A stretch of 25,133 bases of DNA from contig CANLMQ010000055.1 in the NCBI GenBank assembly GCA_947492175.1, forward strand, positions 1 through 25,133, in the 5' to 3' direction. The notes below the pieces were generated by a model, which worked only from the letters and a program-made list of their open reading frames with translations, had not been told where the DNA came from and made no database searches. A program made the position numbers and the translations under genes. The stretch comes from an uncultured Draconibacterium sp. Its GTDB lineage: Bacteria > Bacteroidota > Bacteroidia > Bacteroidales > Prolixibacteraceae. This document shows, piece by piece, positions 8,046 to 15,178 of this stretch (position 1 is its first letter; each line of letters starts with the position of its first letter).

Positions 8046-8924
8046 CTATTTTAATGCCCGTTTTTTAAACAAGGTCATTAACGATTTTACGTAGTCTTCG
8101 TTTGTATTTATGGCTGCATAGTCGACACCACATTTTTTAAACATGGAATCCAGTTTTGCAGCGTGTTTTATCCACCAGTCGGCATACAGCTTCCGTGTTT
8201 TACGCGAACTGCTGTCTACCCATACATAGTTGCCTTTTTCGGCATCTTTTACCTTAATCATTCCAATCGACGGCAGCTCTGTTTCGCGTTCGTCGTAAAT
8301 TTTCAGCGCTACAATGTCGTGTTTGTTGTTGGCAATTGAAAGTGCCATTTCCAGTTCTTTGTTATCGTCCATAAAATCGGAAATAACAAAAGCCGTGCAA
8401 CGTTTTTTTATGGCATTAGTAAGGTAGCGAACGGCTTCTGTAATATCGGTTCCCTTGCTTTCGGGATGAAAGTCGATGAGTTCGCGAATGATGCGCAATA
8501 TGTGGCTTTTCCCTTTTTTAGGTGGAATAAACTTTTCAATTTTATCGGAAAAGAAGATAACTCCAATTTTATCGTTGTTTTGGATGGCCGAAAAAGAAAG
8601 CACCGCCGAAAGTTCGGTAATTATGTTCTTTTTTAGCTTTTCGAACGAACCAAAATCACGCGAGGCACTTACATCTATGAGCAACATTACGGTAAGTTCG
8701 CGCTCTTCTTCAAACACCTTTATGTAAGGCGTGCTGTATCGCGCAGTAACATTCCAGTCGATGTTCCGGATATCGTCGCCAAACTGGTACTCGCGAACTT
8801 CGGAGAAAGCCATACCGCGCCCTTTAAAAGCACTGTGGTATTCTCCCGCAAAAATATTTCGCGAAAGCCCGCGTGTTTTTATCTCAATCTTCCGTACTTT
8901 TTTTAATAAATCTGTTGTTTCCAT
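8046..8924 (-). CDS. DUF58-domain protein (VWA-like) of the MoxR-bat operon
   Basis: A cytoplasmic protein of about 292 residues. The DUF58 signature is clear: GRGMAFSEVREYQFGDD followed by RNIDWNVTAR near the N-terminus, then a VWA-like fold with a DVSAS metal site and a later SDF motif. DUF58 proteins pair with MoxR AAA+ ATPases, apparently as adaptors. I prefer the Met at 8924 (METTDLL): a frame open to 8945 adds only MQHETFF, encoded by the reiterated CATGAAAC words of the spacer. The stop is immediately followed by the next gene, and MoxR lies 64 bp or more upstream. Confidence 0.9.
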   Translation of the reverse strand: METTDLLKKVRKIEIKTRGLSRNIFAGEYHSAFKGRGMAFSEVREYQFGDDIRNIDWNVTARYSTPYIKVFEEERELTVMLLIDVSASRDFGSFEKLKKNIITELSAVLSFSAIQNNDKIGVIFFSDKIEKFIPPKKGKSHILRIIRELIDFHPESKGTDITEAVRYLTNAIKKRCTAFVISDFMDDNKELEMALSIANNKHDIVALKIYDERETELPSIGMIKVKDAEKGNYVWVDSSSRKTRKLYADWWIKHAAKLDSMFKKCGVDYAAINTNEDYVKSLMTLFKKRALK

Positions 8925-8930
8925 GAAAAA

Positions 8931-9006
8931 CGTTTCATGTTGCACGTTTCATGTTGCAGGTTATGGCTTGTATAAACCTGTAACTTGCAACCTGTAACCT
9001 GTAACC
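8931..9006. repeat. Reiterated-word spacer between moxR and the DUF58 gene
   Basis: Two tandem copies of ACGTTTCATGTTGC (about 8929-8957) are followed by several copies of AACCTGTAAC-like words (8976-9005). Both are A/T/C-rich on the plus strand. The spacer contains the spurious upstream start of the DUF58 frame. No hairpin terminator is evident, so transcription probably continues. Confidence 0.65.
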
Positions 9007-9009
9007 AAG

Positions 9010-10005
9010 TTATGGTACTTCAACCGTATTTAGAATATCGGCAACAATTTCTTCCGAAGTAATGTTATTGGCTTCTGCTTCGTAGCTTAATCCAATACGG
9101 TGGCGGAGCACATCGGGACAAACTGCGCGCACATCCTCCGGAATTACATAGCCACGGCGTTTGATAAATGCAAAAGCTTTAGCTGCCTGTGCCAGGCTGA
9201 TCCCGGCTCTTGGCGAAGCTCCGTAGGCAATCATATCGCTGTATTTGTCCAGTTTGTATTCTCTTGGCTCGCGTGTTGCAAAAACAATATCAACAATATA
9301 TTTCTGAATTTTTTCATCCATATACACATCTTTTACCACATCGCGGGCGCGAATAATATCTTCGGGCTTTAAAATGGTAGATGTTTCGGGGAACTGGCGC
9401 AACAGGTTCTGATTGATAATCTGGCGCTCTTCCTCTTTTTTCGGATAATTAATAACCACTTTCAGCATAAAACGGTCGACCTGAGCTTCAGGGAGCGGAT
9501 AGGTACCTTCCTGCTCAATTGGGTTTTGTGTTGCCATTACCAGGAAAGGCTCGTCCAGTTTAAAGGTATTGTCGCCAATGGTGATCTGGCGTTCCTGCAT
9601 GGCTTCTAGCAATGCCGACTGCACTTTTGCGGGTGCACGGTTAATCTCGTCGGCCAGCACAAAGTTGGCAAATATAGGTCCTTTTTTAATGCTGAATTCT
9701 TCCTTTTTCTGGCTGTAGATCATGGTTCCCAAAAGGTCGGCCGGAAGCAGGTCGGGTGTAAACTGTATACGTGCAAATTTGGCACTGATTGTTTTCGACA
9801 GCGAATTAATTGCCAGGGTTTTTGCCAGTCCCGGAACTCCTTCCAACAGAATGTGTCCGTTTGAAAGCAACCCAATCAGCAGGCTTTCCACCAGGTGTTT
9901 CTGACCAACAATTACTTTGTTCATTTCCATGGTAATCATGTCAACAAATGAACTTTCTTTCTGAATTCTTTCGTTTAATTCTTTAATGTCAACTGTTTGG
10001 CTCAT
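9010..10005 (-). CDS. MoxR-family AAA+ ATPase
   Basis: A 331-residue first gene of the bat operon. Walker A GVPGLAKT is at 56-63, Walker B FVLADE at 115-120, followed by INRAP, and sensor 1 ATQNP at 158-162; a C-terminal helical lid contains the SPRAG motif (GASPRAGISLA). Length and motifs match the MoxR group, which are chaperone-like ATPases that mature or remodel partner complexes containing VWA proteins. Here the likely partners are the DUF58, BatA and BatB proteins. A good -7 promoter element lies about 210 bp upstream, leaving a long leader. The start is the only Met ahead of the conserved N-terminal helix. Confidence 0.94.
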   Translation of the reverse strand: MSQTVDIKELNERIQKESSFVDMITMEMNKVIVGQKHLVESLLIGLLSNGHILLEGVPGLAKTLAINSLSKTISAKFARIQFTPDLLPADLLGTMIYSQKKEEFSIKKGPIFANFVLADEINRAPAKVQSALLEAMQERQITIGDNTFKLDEPFLVMATQNPIEQEGTYPLPEAQVDRFMLKVVINYPKKEEERQIINQNLLRQFPETSTILKPEDIIRARDVVKDVYMDEKIQKYIVDIVFATREPREYKLDKYSDMIAYGASPRAGISLAQAAKAFAFIKRRGYVIPEDVRAVCPDVLRHRIGLSYEAEANNITSEEIVADILNTVEVP

Positions 10006-10331
10006 ATGCTTATTATTTGTTTTTAACTGTTTTTGATCCCTTTCGGAATCTTTTTTACTATAAATTATTGGCTGGAATACGGAAGACCGAAGTAAGAAGT
10101 TTTGTCAGTATCCGAATGTCCTTATTGGTCTTTCATTTTCCATATTGAAATCTCAATATTTTATCTGTTTGTCAAAAATCCTTGTATTTTTTTTGACTGC
10201 ACGAAAATAAACGATTGCAAATATAAAAAGGCTTTATAATTGTTAAAAAATTTTAATGGTGAATGTGGGTAAAAATTGGGAGATTGAAAGAGTTTTTAAT
10301 AAAAAAGTGAGCATTTGCCACATACGGTGTT
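10006..10331. other. 326-bp gene-free region upstream of the bat operon
   Basis: No convincing reading frame is seen on either strand. The region holds a predicted minus-strand promoter (10217-10225) and an A+T-rich leader of about 200 nt before the MoxR gene. No strong terminator for the esterase gene is visible in 10226-10331. Confidence 0.6.
10217..10225 (-). promoter_or_regulatory. Putative -7 promoter element for the moxR-bat operon
   Basis: The minus strand reads TATATTTGC, a full match to the Bacteroidota -7 consensus TAnnTTTGY. The upstream -33 TTTG element is not clear, although an A/T-rich TTAACAATT stretch occupies about the right place. It would give a leader of roughly 200 nt. 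Confidence 0.45.
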
Positions 10332-11210
10332 CTATTTCTTTTGAACGTGAATTTTAAGTGTACCTGAAATAAAGGCCACTAGTTTATTCTGCGATTGGGA
10401 AAAAACACAGTTAAAATCGTGTTCGCAGTTTAATTCATAATAGTTTACCTGAATATTTTCGCTTTTCAGCTGCGACAGAAATGGTTGGTGATAGGGTTTG
10501 AAGAAGGATGCAAAAAGCAACATGGTTGGCTTTTTACTTTTTAGCAGAGATTCTTTGTTTTGCGTAATCCAATGGCAGGCACAAAAATGATTGTAATAAT
10601 ATACCGAGTCGGAACCGGTCATTTTCCTGGTTTTTTCAGGTTGAAAAAATAACATTCCCTGCCAATTCAGAATTGCTCCGTCAAGAGATATTCCTCCACA
10701 AAAAAAATCAGGATATTTGGTGTAGAAATTAAGTGCTCCGCCTCCTCCTGATGACCAGCCCATAATAATACGTTGGTTGTTGGTTTTGAAATTTTGATCG
10801 GCATAGGGGATGATTTCTTTTACTACATTGGTTTCCAGCAGTGTTTTTCCATTGTAGTGATCTCCCCAAAAGCCATCTTTGCCATCGGGGAAAACAAGTA
10901 TGATTTCGGGAAGTGTTCCTGATCGTGACTGGCTTCTGAAAAAGTGGATAATCTGCTCTGTGCGTAAGTTCGCAAAGTACTCGGTCATTCCGTGCAGGTA
11001 ATAAATAACCGGATAGTGTTGTGTGTCTCTGTTGTACGACTCGGGGAGCGATATGTAAAATTGAATGGAATCGTGGCTTATTGGCCCTGTAAATTTGTGG
11101 AATTGGTTTAATTCTGAGTTTTGCGCGAAAACCGTACCCATTGCCAGATAAAATGCAAGGCTCATCAAAAAAACGGGCGAATTGTTTTGTACAGATTTTA
11201 TGATTTTCAT
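10332..11210 (-). CDS. Secreted alpha/beta-hydrolase, esterase D / endo-xylanase-esterase type
   Basis: A 292-residue protein with a signal peptide (about 1-29, ending VFAQ). The sequence PVIYYLHG (68-74) gives the oxyanion-hole strand of the esterase D family, and G-W-S-S-G at 151-155 is the nucleophile elbow (Ser153). His264 in the CEHDF motif is the likely catalytic His, with an Asp before it. This family hydrolyses esters such as feruloyl or acetyl groups on glycans; the substrate here cannot be deduced, as no glycan-use genes are adjacent. It is a single gene, divergent from the gene at 11395, with 184 bp between them. Several Cys residues in the C-terminal part may form disulphides after export. 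Confidence 0.82.
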   Translation of the reverse strand: MKIIKSVQNNSPVFLMSLAFYLAMGTVFAQNSELNQFHKFTGPISHDSIQFYISLPESYNRDTQHYPVIYYLHGMTEYFANLRTEQIIHFFRSQSRSGTLPEIILVFPDGKDGFWGDHYNGKTLLETNVVKEIIPYADQNFKTNNQRIIMGWSSGGGGALNFYTKYPDFFCGGISLDGAILNWQGMLFFQPEKTRKMTGSDSVYYYNHFCACHWITQNKESLLKSKKPTMLLFASFFKPYHQPFLSQLKSENIQVNYYELNCEHDFNCVFSQSQNKLVAFISGTLKIHVQKK

Positions 11211-11328
11211 TGGAAGCTGATTTTTTTCATTCGGGTACGTTAATTACATATTTCCGTTACGTATTTTAAGTTTTAGTTAATACCATATTATGTAGTTAAT
11301 TTAAAATGGCATTAATAAAATTATATAT

Positions 11329-11337
11329 TATGTTTGT
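11329..11337 (+). promoter_or_regulatory. Putative -7 promoter element for the gene at 11395
   Basis: TATGTTTGT fits TAnnTTTGY exactly and lies 57 bp before the start codon. The -33 element is weak. Confidence 0.4.
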
Positions 11338-11394
11338 CACTCGGATAATCCGTTGGTTTGTTTCAGGGACGCTACAAACAATAAGATTTTTTAA

Positions 11395-11811
11395 ATGAAT
11401 AATTCGTCGAGATTTGAATTCGATCACCAAACCCGAATTCTTTTCAAATATTACTACGGCTTAATTTCGGTTGAGGCTGTCAAAGATTCGTGGACAGATG
11501 CCATTAAAAATAAGCTAATACCCGATAATGTATCTGGTTTTGTACTTGATTACCGGGAGGCGAGTTTTAATTTCGAGATAAGTCGTCTGGCAGAAGTTGC
11601 TGAATTTTATGTCGGAAATATCGATGTGTTTAGAAATAAACGTATCGCTATGGTGGTTGAAAACACAAAAGATATTGTTTATCCTATTTTATTTCAAAAT
11701 CAGAATAAAGGTTATGTAACCCAGACGTTTAGTACTATGGATGCTGCAATTGGTTGGGTTTTAGTGAATTCGTGTTTCCAAAAGAGTGATGCAAAGGAGT
11801 TAAAATACTGA
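11395..11811 (+). CDS. Small STAS/SpoIIAA-like protein, function unknown
   Basis: A 138-residue soluble protein with no signal peptide. The pattern of an N-terminal strand (RILFKYYYGLISVEAV), a central strand GFVLDYREA, a helix, the strand RIAMVVEN and a C-terminal helix with the motif FSTMDAAIGWVL recalls the SpoIIAA/STAS-like fold of small Bacteroidota proteins. Catalytic residues are not evident. It is monocistronic, transcribed from its own predicted promoter, and ends 100 bp before truA. If it is of the SpoIIAA-like type it could bind ligands or partner proteins. The fold assignment is an inference from pattern alone. Confidence 0.7.
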   Translation: MNNSSRFEFDHQTRILFKYYYGLISVEAVKDSWTDAIKNKLIPDNVSGFVLDYREASFNFEISRLAEVAEFYVGNIDVFRNKRIAMVVENTKDIVYPILFQNQNKGYVTQTFSTMDAAIGWVLVNSCFQKSDAKELKY

Positions 11812-11883
11812 CTTGCAGATTCTGTATTAGACCACTGTTTTTATTCGTCAAACAAAGATTTTATTCACTTTCAACTTTTTCTG

Positions 11884-11892
11884 TAATTTTGC
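11884..11892 (+). promoter_or_regulatory. Putative -7 promoter element of truA
   Basis: TAATTTTGC is an exact match to TAnnTTTGY and lies 20 bp before the truA ATG, so the leader would be very short. No distinct -33 TTTG is seen at the expected spacing. Confidence 0.5.
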
Positions 11893-11911
11893 GGCTTACA
11901 AAATACAAGGA

Positions 11912-12664
11912 ATGCCACAACGCTACTTTTTACAACTCAGCTACAAGGGAACCGGCTACCACGGCTGGCAGATTCAGCCCAACGCCATTTCGGTGCAGGA
12001 AGTGATGGAAGATGCCTTGTCGAAAATTTTACGTCAGAAAATAGCCGTTGTAGGAGCCGGGCGGACCGATACAGGTGTTCATGCATCTTTTTTTATACTT
12101 CATTTTGATGCAGAAAAACAGATCCCCGAAAAGCTGGATATTGTTTATAAACTGAATAGTTTTTTGCCATCCGATATTGCTGTACAAAAAGTATGGCCGG
12201 TTGCCAACGATTTGCACGCACGGTTTAGTGCCACCTCGCGTACCTATCATTATTTTATATCGACTAAAAAGAATCCTTATATTACCGAAACCAGCCATAA
12301 ATACCTCAAGCCGCTCGATGTTGCCAAAATGAATGAAGCGGCACAAACGCTCTTCGATTATGAAGATTTTACCAGTTTTAGTCGTTTACACACCGATGTA
12401 AAAACCAATAATTGTAAAATTATGCAGGCCGAATGGAAGGTGGAGGAAAATCAGTTGGTGTTTGTGATTAAAGCCGACCGCTTTTTGCGAAATATGGTTC
12501 GTGCAGTAGTGGGAACCTTACTCGAAGTTGGTAAAGGCAAACTCTCTGTTGAAGGATTTCACAAAATTATTGAACAGAAAGACCGGGGAGAAGCCGGTGC
12601 TTCTGCACCTGCACAAGGCTTGTTTTTGGTTGATATTGAGTATCCGGAAGATAGTTGTCGGTGA
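11912..12664 (+). CDS. truA: tRNA pseudouridine(38-40) synthase TruA
   Basis: A 250-residue enzyme that converts uridines 38, 39 and 40 in the anticodon arm of many tRNAs to pseudouridine. The family signatures are complete: Y-K-G-T-x-Y-x-G-W-Q at 11-20, the catalytic motif GAGRTDTGVHA (Asp53), and the C-terminal RFLRNMVRAVVGTLLEVG. Length is normal for TruA. The start codon is set by the conserved beginning RYFLQLSYKG. The gene stands alone, with its own predicted promoter and a spacer of reiterated words behind it. Confidence 0.96.
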   Translation: MPQRYFLQLSYKGTGYHGWQIQPNAISVQEVMEDALSKILRQKIAVVGAGRTDTGVHASFFILHFDAEKQIPEKLDIVYKLNSFLPSDIAVQKVWPVANDLHARFSATSRTYHYFISTKKNPYITETSHKYLKPLDVAKMNEAAQTLFDYEDFTSFSRLHTDVKTNNCKIMQAEWKVEENQLVFVIKADRFLRNMVRAVVGTLLEVGKGKLSVEGFHKIIEQKDRGEAGASAPAQGLFLVDIEYPEDSCR

Positions 12665-12870
12665 TCAGAGATCAGTAGGCAGTCGCAGTGGATTCTGGAT
12701 GCTTGATACTGGACACAGGATTCGCCAAATTACGGCAGAGTAACGCCGCAACACAATTACACATGAAACCGAATACTTGATTGATTTTTGAATTCAGAAC
12801 TTTAAACTCTGATCATTGCGACTGAATCCTGCAAACTTTCTTTTATCTGCATGTTGCGACTGCGACTAAA
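12661..12870. repeat. Reiterated-word intergenic region between truA and the B12 riboswitch
   Basis: This stretch has no gene. It contains shuffled copies of short words: GATCAG twice at 12663-12675, CAGTCGCAGTG at 12680-12690, CAGGATTC at 12716-12723, its inverse GAATCCTG at 12824-12831, AGTCGCA (12681-12687) facing TGCGACT (12817-12823), and TTGCGACTGCGACT at 12854-12867. Part may act as a weak hairpin terminator for truA. Confidence 0.55.
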
Positions 12871-12880
12871 AACTTTTTCC

Positions 12881-12889
12881 TACCTTTGC
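12881..12889 (+). promoter_or_regulatory. Putative -7 promoter element of the B12 operon
   Basis: TACCTTTGC matches TAnnTTTGY exactly. It lies just ahead of the first paired bases of the riboswitch, so the transcript would begin at or near base 12894-12897, as expected. A TTG at 12854-12856 is slightly far for a -33 element. Confidence 0.55.
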
Positions 12890-12893
12890 GCGC

Positions 12894-13052
12894 AGTTGGT
12901 TGCGAATTATTTCGCTTAAAGGGAATCCGGTGAAAGACCGGGACTGTACCCGCAGCTGTAAATCCATGTATTGATTGCTACTTACGCCACTGTTTGAGAT
13001 TAATGAACGGGAAGGCTGCAATTGAAGGATGAGTCAGAAGACCTGCCAACAA
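12894..13052 (+). promoter_or_regulatory. Cobalamin riboswitch (AdoCbl class)
   Basis: All hallmarks are present: GGGAATCCGGTGAAA and the matching CCGGG (12921-12941), ACTGTACCCGCAGCTGTAA (12943-12961), GCCACTG (12986-12992), the B12-box-side GGGAAGGCTGCA (13009-13020), GATGAGTCAGAAGACCTGCC (13029-13048), and a closing stem between GTTGG (12895-12899) and CCAAC (13046-13050). It should bind adenosylcobalamin and switch off the five downstream genes. The expression platform is probably within 13053-13168, but no T-tailed terminator is seen, so it may act on translation. Confidence 0.96.
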
Positions 13053-13168
13053 AAATTGAAATGAACGAACTTCGGGAATAAAGTTTCGGGAATCATACTT
13101 CTGATTTCGATCCATTTTCCTGGTTTTGGTTAAAGCAGATTAGTAAATAAAGACTGTAAAATTATTTT

Positions 13169-13828
13169 ATGAAGGCTTTTGCTTCGTGGAGTGGTGGTAA
13201 AGATTGTATGTTTGCACTTTATCGTTTTCTGAAAAATCCGGGAAACAAGGTGGAATGCCTGATAAATATGTGCGATACAGATGGTAATCATTCGCGCTCG
13301 CACGGAATAGACAGGAACTGGATTCAAAAGCAGGCAAGTCAGATGGATATTGAGATTATTCAACCTGTTTCTGATTTTGCGGACTATGAAAAGGTCTTTA
13401 AACATCAAATTTCAGTTTTAAAAGAAAAAAGAAACATTGAAGCCGGTATTTTTGGCGACATATACCTTGAAGAACATAAGGTTTGGATTGAACGCGTTTG
13501 CGCTGAAATGCAGATTCAGGCAATATTTCCATTGTGGGGCGAAAATACTGAGGATTTGTTAAAAGAGTTCATCGGCGAGGGATTTAAAACAATTCTTGTG
13601 GCTATACGTAATGATGTGCTTGATGACTCGTGGCTTGGACGGGTAATCGATACTATTTTTTTAGAAGATATAAAGAGGCTGGATGGAATTGATCCTTGTG
13701 CCGAAAATGGAGAATATCACAGTTTTGTTTTTGATGGTCCGCTTTTTTCAAAGGCTCTTAATTTCATTAAAGGAACTACAGTTACATCAGGTAATCACAA
13801 TTTTTTACACCTAAAACAGAATGATTAA
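13169..13828 (+). CDS. Dph6-like PP-loop ATP pyrophosphatase in the B12 operon
   Basis: A 219-residue soluble enzyme of the adenine-nucleotide alpha-hydrolase superfamily, closest in pattern to Dph6/diphthine-ammonia ligase (MJ0570-type). The PP-loop SGGKDC is at 8-13. Further landmarks are the SHGID segment near 48, GIFGDIYLEEHKVWIERVC near 108, PLWGE near 133 and the terminal GENGEYHSFVFDGP-like block (CAENGEYHSF near 191). The family activates a carboxylate with ATP and adds ammonia. Bacteria do not make diphthamide, so the substrate here must differ. As first gene after a cobalamin riboswitch, and overlapping btuF by 8 bp, it probably acts in corrinoid salvage, perhaps on a side-chain carboxylate or amide. 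That role is inference. Confidence 0.85.
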   Translation: MKAFASWSGGKDCMFALYRFLKNPGNKVECLINMCDTDGNHSRSHGIDRNWIQKQASQMDIEIIQPVSDFADYEKVFKHQISVLKEKRNIEAGIFGDIYLEEHKVWIERVCAEMQIQAIFPLWGENTEDLLKEFIGEGFKTILVAIRNDVLDDSWLGRVIDTIFLEDIKRLDGIDPCAENGEYHSFVFDGPLFSKALNFIKGTTVTSGNHNFLHLKQND

Positions 13829-14636
13829 GAAAATTTTATTTGGAATTTTATTGATAGCCTTTGCTGGCTTGCAGGTTATTGCTCAAAAGGTTGAACGGAT
13901 TGTTTCGCTTACCCCGTCGATAACCGAAAACATTTACCTGATTGGAGCGCAGGAAAAGCTGGTGGGTTGTACTTCGTATTGTGCGCAGGCAGTAAAAGAC
14001 GGAGTTCAACAGGTAGGCTCAACAGTTGAAGTGAATGTAGAAAAGGTTCTGGCCCAAAAACCCGACCTGGTTTTAGCTATGGAATTAACCAAACCTCAGG
14101 ATATTGCCACCATCCGCAAGCTGGGAATCAGGGTGGAGATTTTTCGTACACCAAAAAACTTTAACGAGATTTGCGAACAAACACTGGCACTGGGGAAACT
14201 GGTGGGCAACAGTGCCGAAGCAGAAAAATTAATTAAGATAACAAAAGCAACGGTGGAAGATATTCGCAGAAAAGCAAACGAGCTCAACCGCACAAAAATA
14301 TTCTTTCAGATTGGAGCCAAGCCAATTTTTACGGTTTTGCAAAATACCTTCATGGACGATTTTATTACAATTTGTAATGGAGAAAATATTGCAACAGGAA
14401 TGACGAAAGGTACCATTACCCGCGAACGTGTTTTGCTAAAAAATCCTGATGTAATTGTTATCGCGGAAATGGGTGGTTTTGGCAAAGATGAAAAAAAGGT
14501 ATGGGAAACATACGAAGGTTTGTCGGCAGTAAAAAGCAGTAAGGTATTTCTGATTTCGTCTGAAACATCCTGCAGTCCGACTCCGGAGAACTTTGTGAGT
14601 GCATTGAAGGATGTGTACCGATTTGTAAGCGAATAA
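13821..14636 (+). CDS. btuF: BtuF: periplasmic cobalamin-binding protein
   Basis: A 271-residue substrate-binding protein of the BtuF/FhuD (class III, helical-hinge) type. The signal peptide covers about 1-21 (ending VIAQ) and lacks a lipobox Cys, so it should be free in the periplasm. The mature part begins RIVSLTPSITE, the usual cobalamin and siderophore binding-protein opening, with LVGCTSYC, a VNVEKVLAQKPDLVLA strand and the C-terminal SPTPENFVSALKDVY. It delivers corrinoids to BtuCD, encoded two genes downstream. It overlaps the preceding gene by 8 bp and is separated from cobO by 2 bp, showing one operon under the riboswitch. Siderophore specificity is unlikely given the riboswitch and cobO. 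Confidence 0.92.
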   Translation: MIKKILFGILLIAFAGLQVIAQKVERIVSLTPSITENIYLIGAQEKLVGCTSYCAQAVKDGVQQVGSTVEVNVEKVLAQKPDLVLAMELTKPQDIATIRKLGIRVEIFRTPKNFNEICEQTLALGKLVGNSAEAEKLIKITKATVEDIRRKANELNRTKIFFQIGAKPIFTVLQNTFMDDFITICNGENIATGMTKGTITRERVLLKNPDVIVIAEMGGFGKDEKKVWETYEGLSAVKSSKVFLISSETSCSPTPENFVSALKDVYRFVSE

Positions 14637-14638
14637 CT

Positions 14639-15166
14639 ATGCAAAAAGGATTAATTCATATTTATACCGGCGAAGGTAAAGGAAAAACAACCGCATCAGT
14701 TGGATTGGCCATTCGTGCATTGGGACACGGGTTTCGGGTTGTTTACGCCTCCTTTTTTAAAAAGCCCTATTTGTATGGGTACAACGAAATCGACATGTTG
14801 AAAAAGCAGGGTGCCACAGTGTTTACTTTCTCCGAAGGAATGCCCATCGCAAACCCGCAAATCAGCCCTGAAGAATACCATGCATCTACGCAACAGGGAT
14901 TAAACGAGTTGCAAAAATTTGTTGCTGCAAATAACATACAATTACTGGTCCTCGACGAGATTTTGATTGCTATAAAATATGGTTATATTTCGGAGGAGGA
15001 ACTGATTGAATTTATAGATAATAAACCTGCCTGTACCGAGCTGGTGTTAACCGGCAGGGGAGCAACCGAAAAGATAAAACAGACAGCTGATTATATTACT
15101 GTTTTAATGAAAGAAAAACATCCCTATGAAAACGGTATACCGGCCAGAGAAGGAATTGAGTTCTAA
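14639..15166 (+). CDS. cobO: Corrinoid adenosyltransferase CobO/BtuR (CobA type)
   Basis: A 175-residue cytoplasmic enzyme that transfers the 5'-deoxyadenosyl group of ATP to reduced corrinoids, making adenosylcobalamin. The P-loop GEGKGKTT lies at 11-18 and the family motif LLVLDEI at about 102-108; the C-terminal half has LVLTGRGA, also typical. Length is normal. It follows btuF by 2 bp and precedes btuC by 12 bp, so imported corrinoid is adenosylated by a product of the same transcript. The product should feed back on the riboswitch. Confidence 0.95.
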   Translation: MQKGLIHIYTGEGKGKTTASVGLAIRALGHGFRVVYASFFKKPYLYGYNEIDMLKKQGATVFTFSEGMPIANPQISPEEYHASTQQGLNELQKFVAANNIQLLVLDEILIAIKYGYISEEELIEFIDNKPACTELVLTGRGATEKIKQTADYITVLMKEKHPYENGIPAREGIEF

Positions 15167-15178
15167 AAACTGCACAAA

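Noticed and set aside
8925..8945. Upstream start of the DUF58 gene
   Set aside because: The extra seven residues are encoded by the reiterated CATGAAAC words of the spacer, while the Met at 8924 fits the family start.
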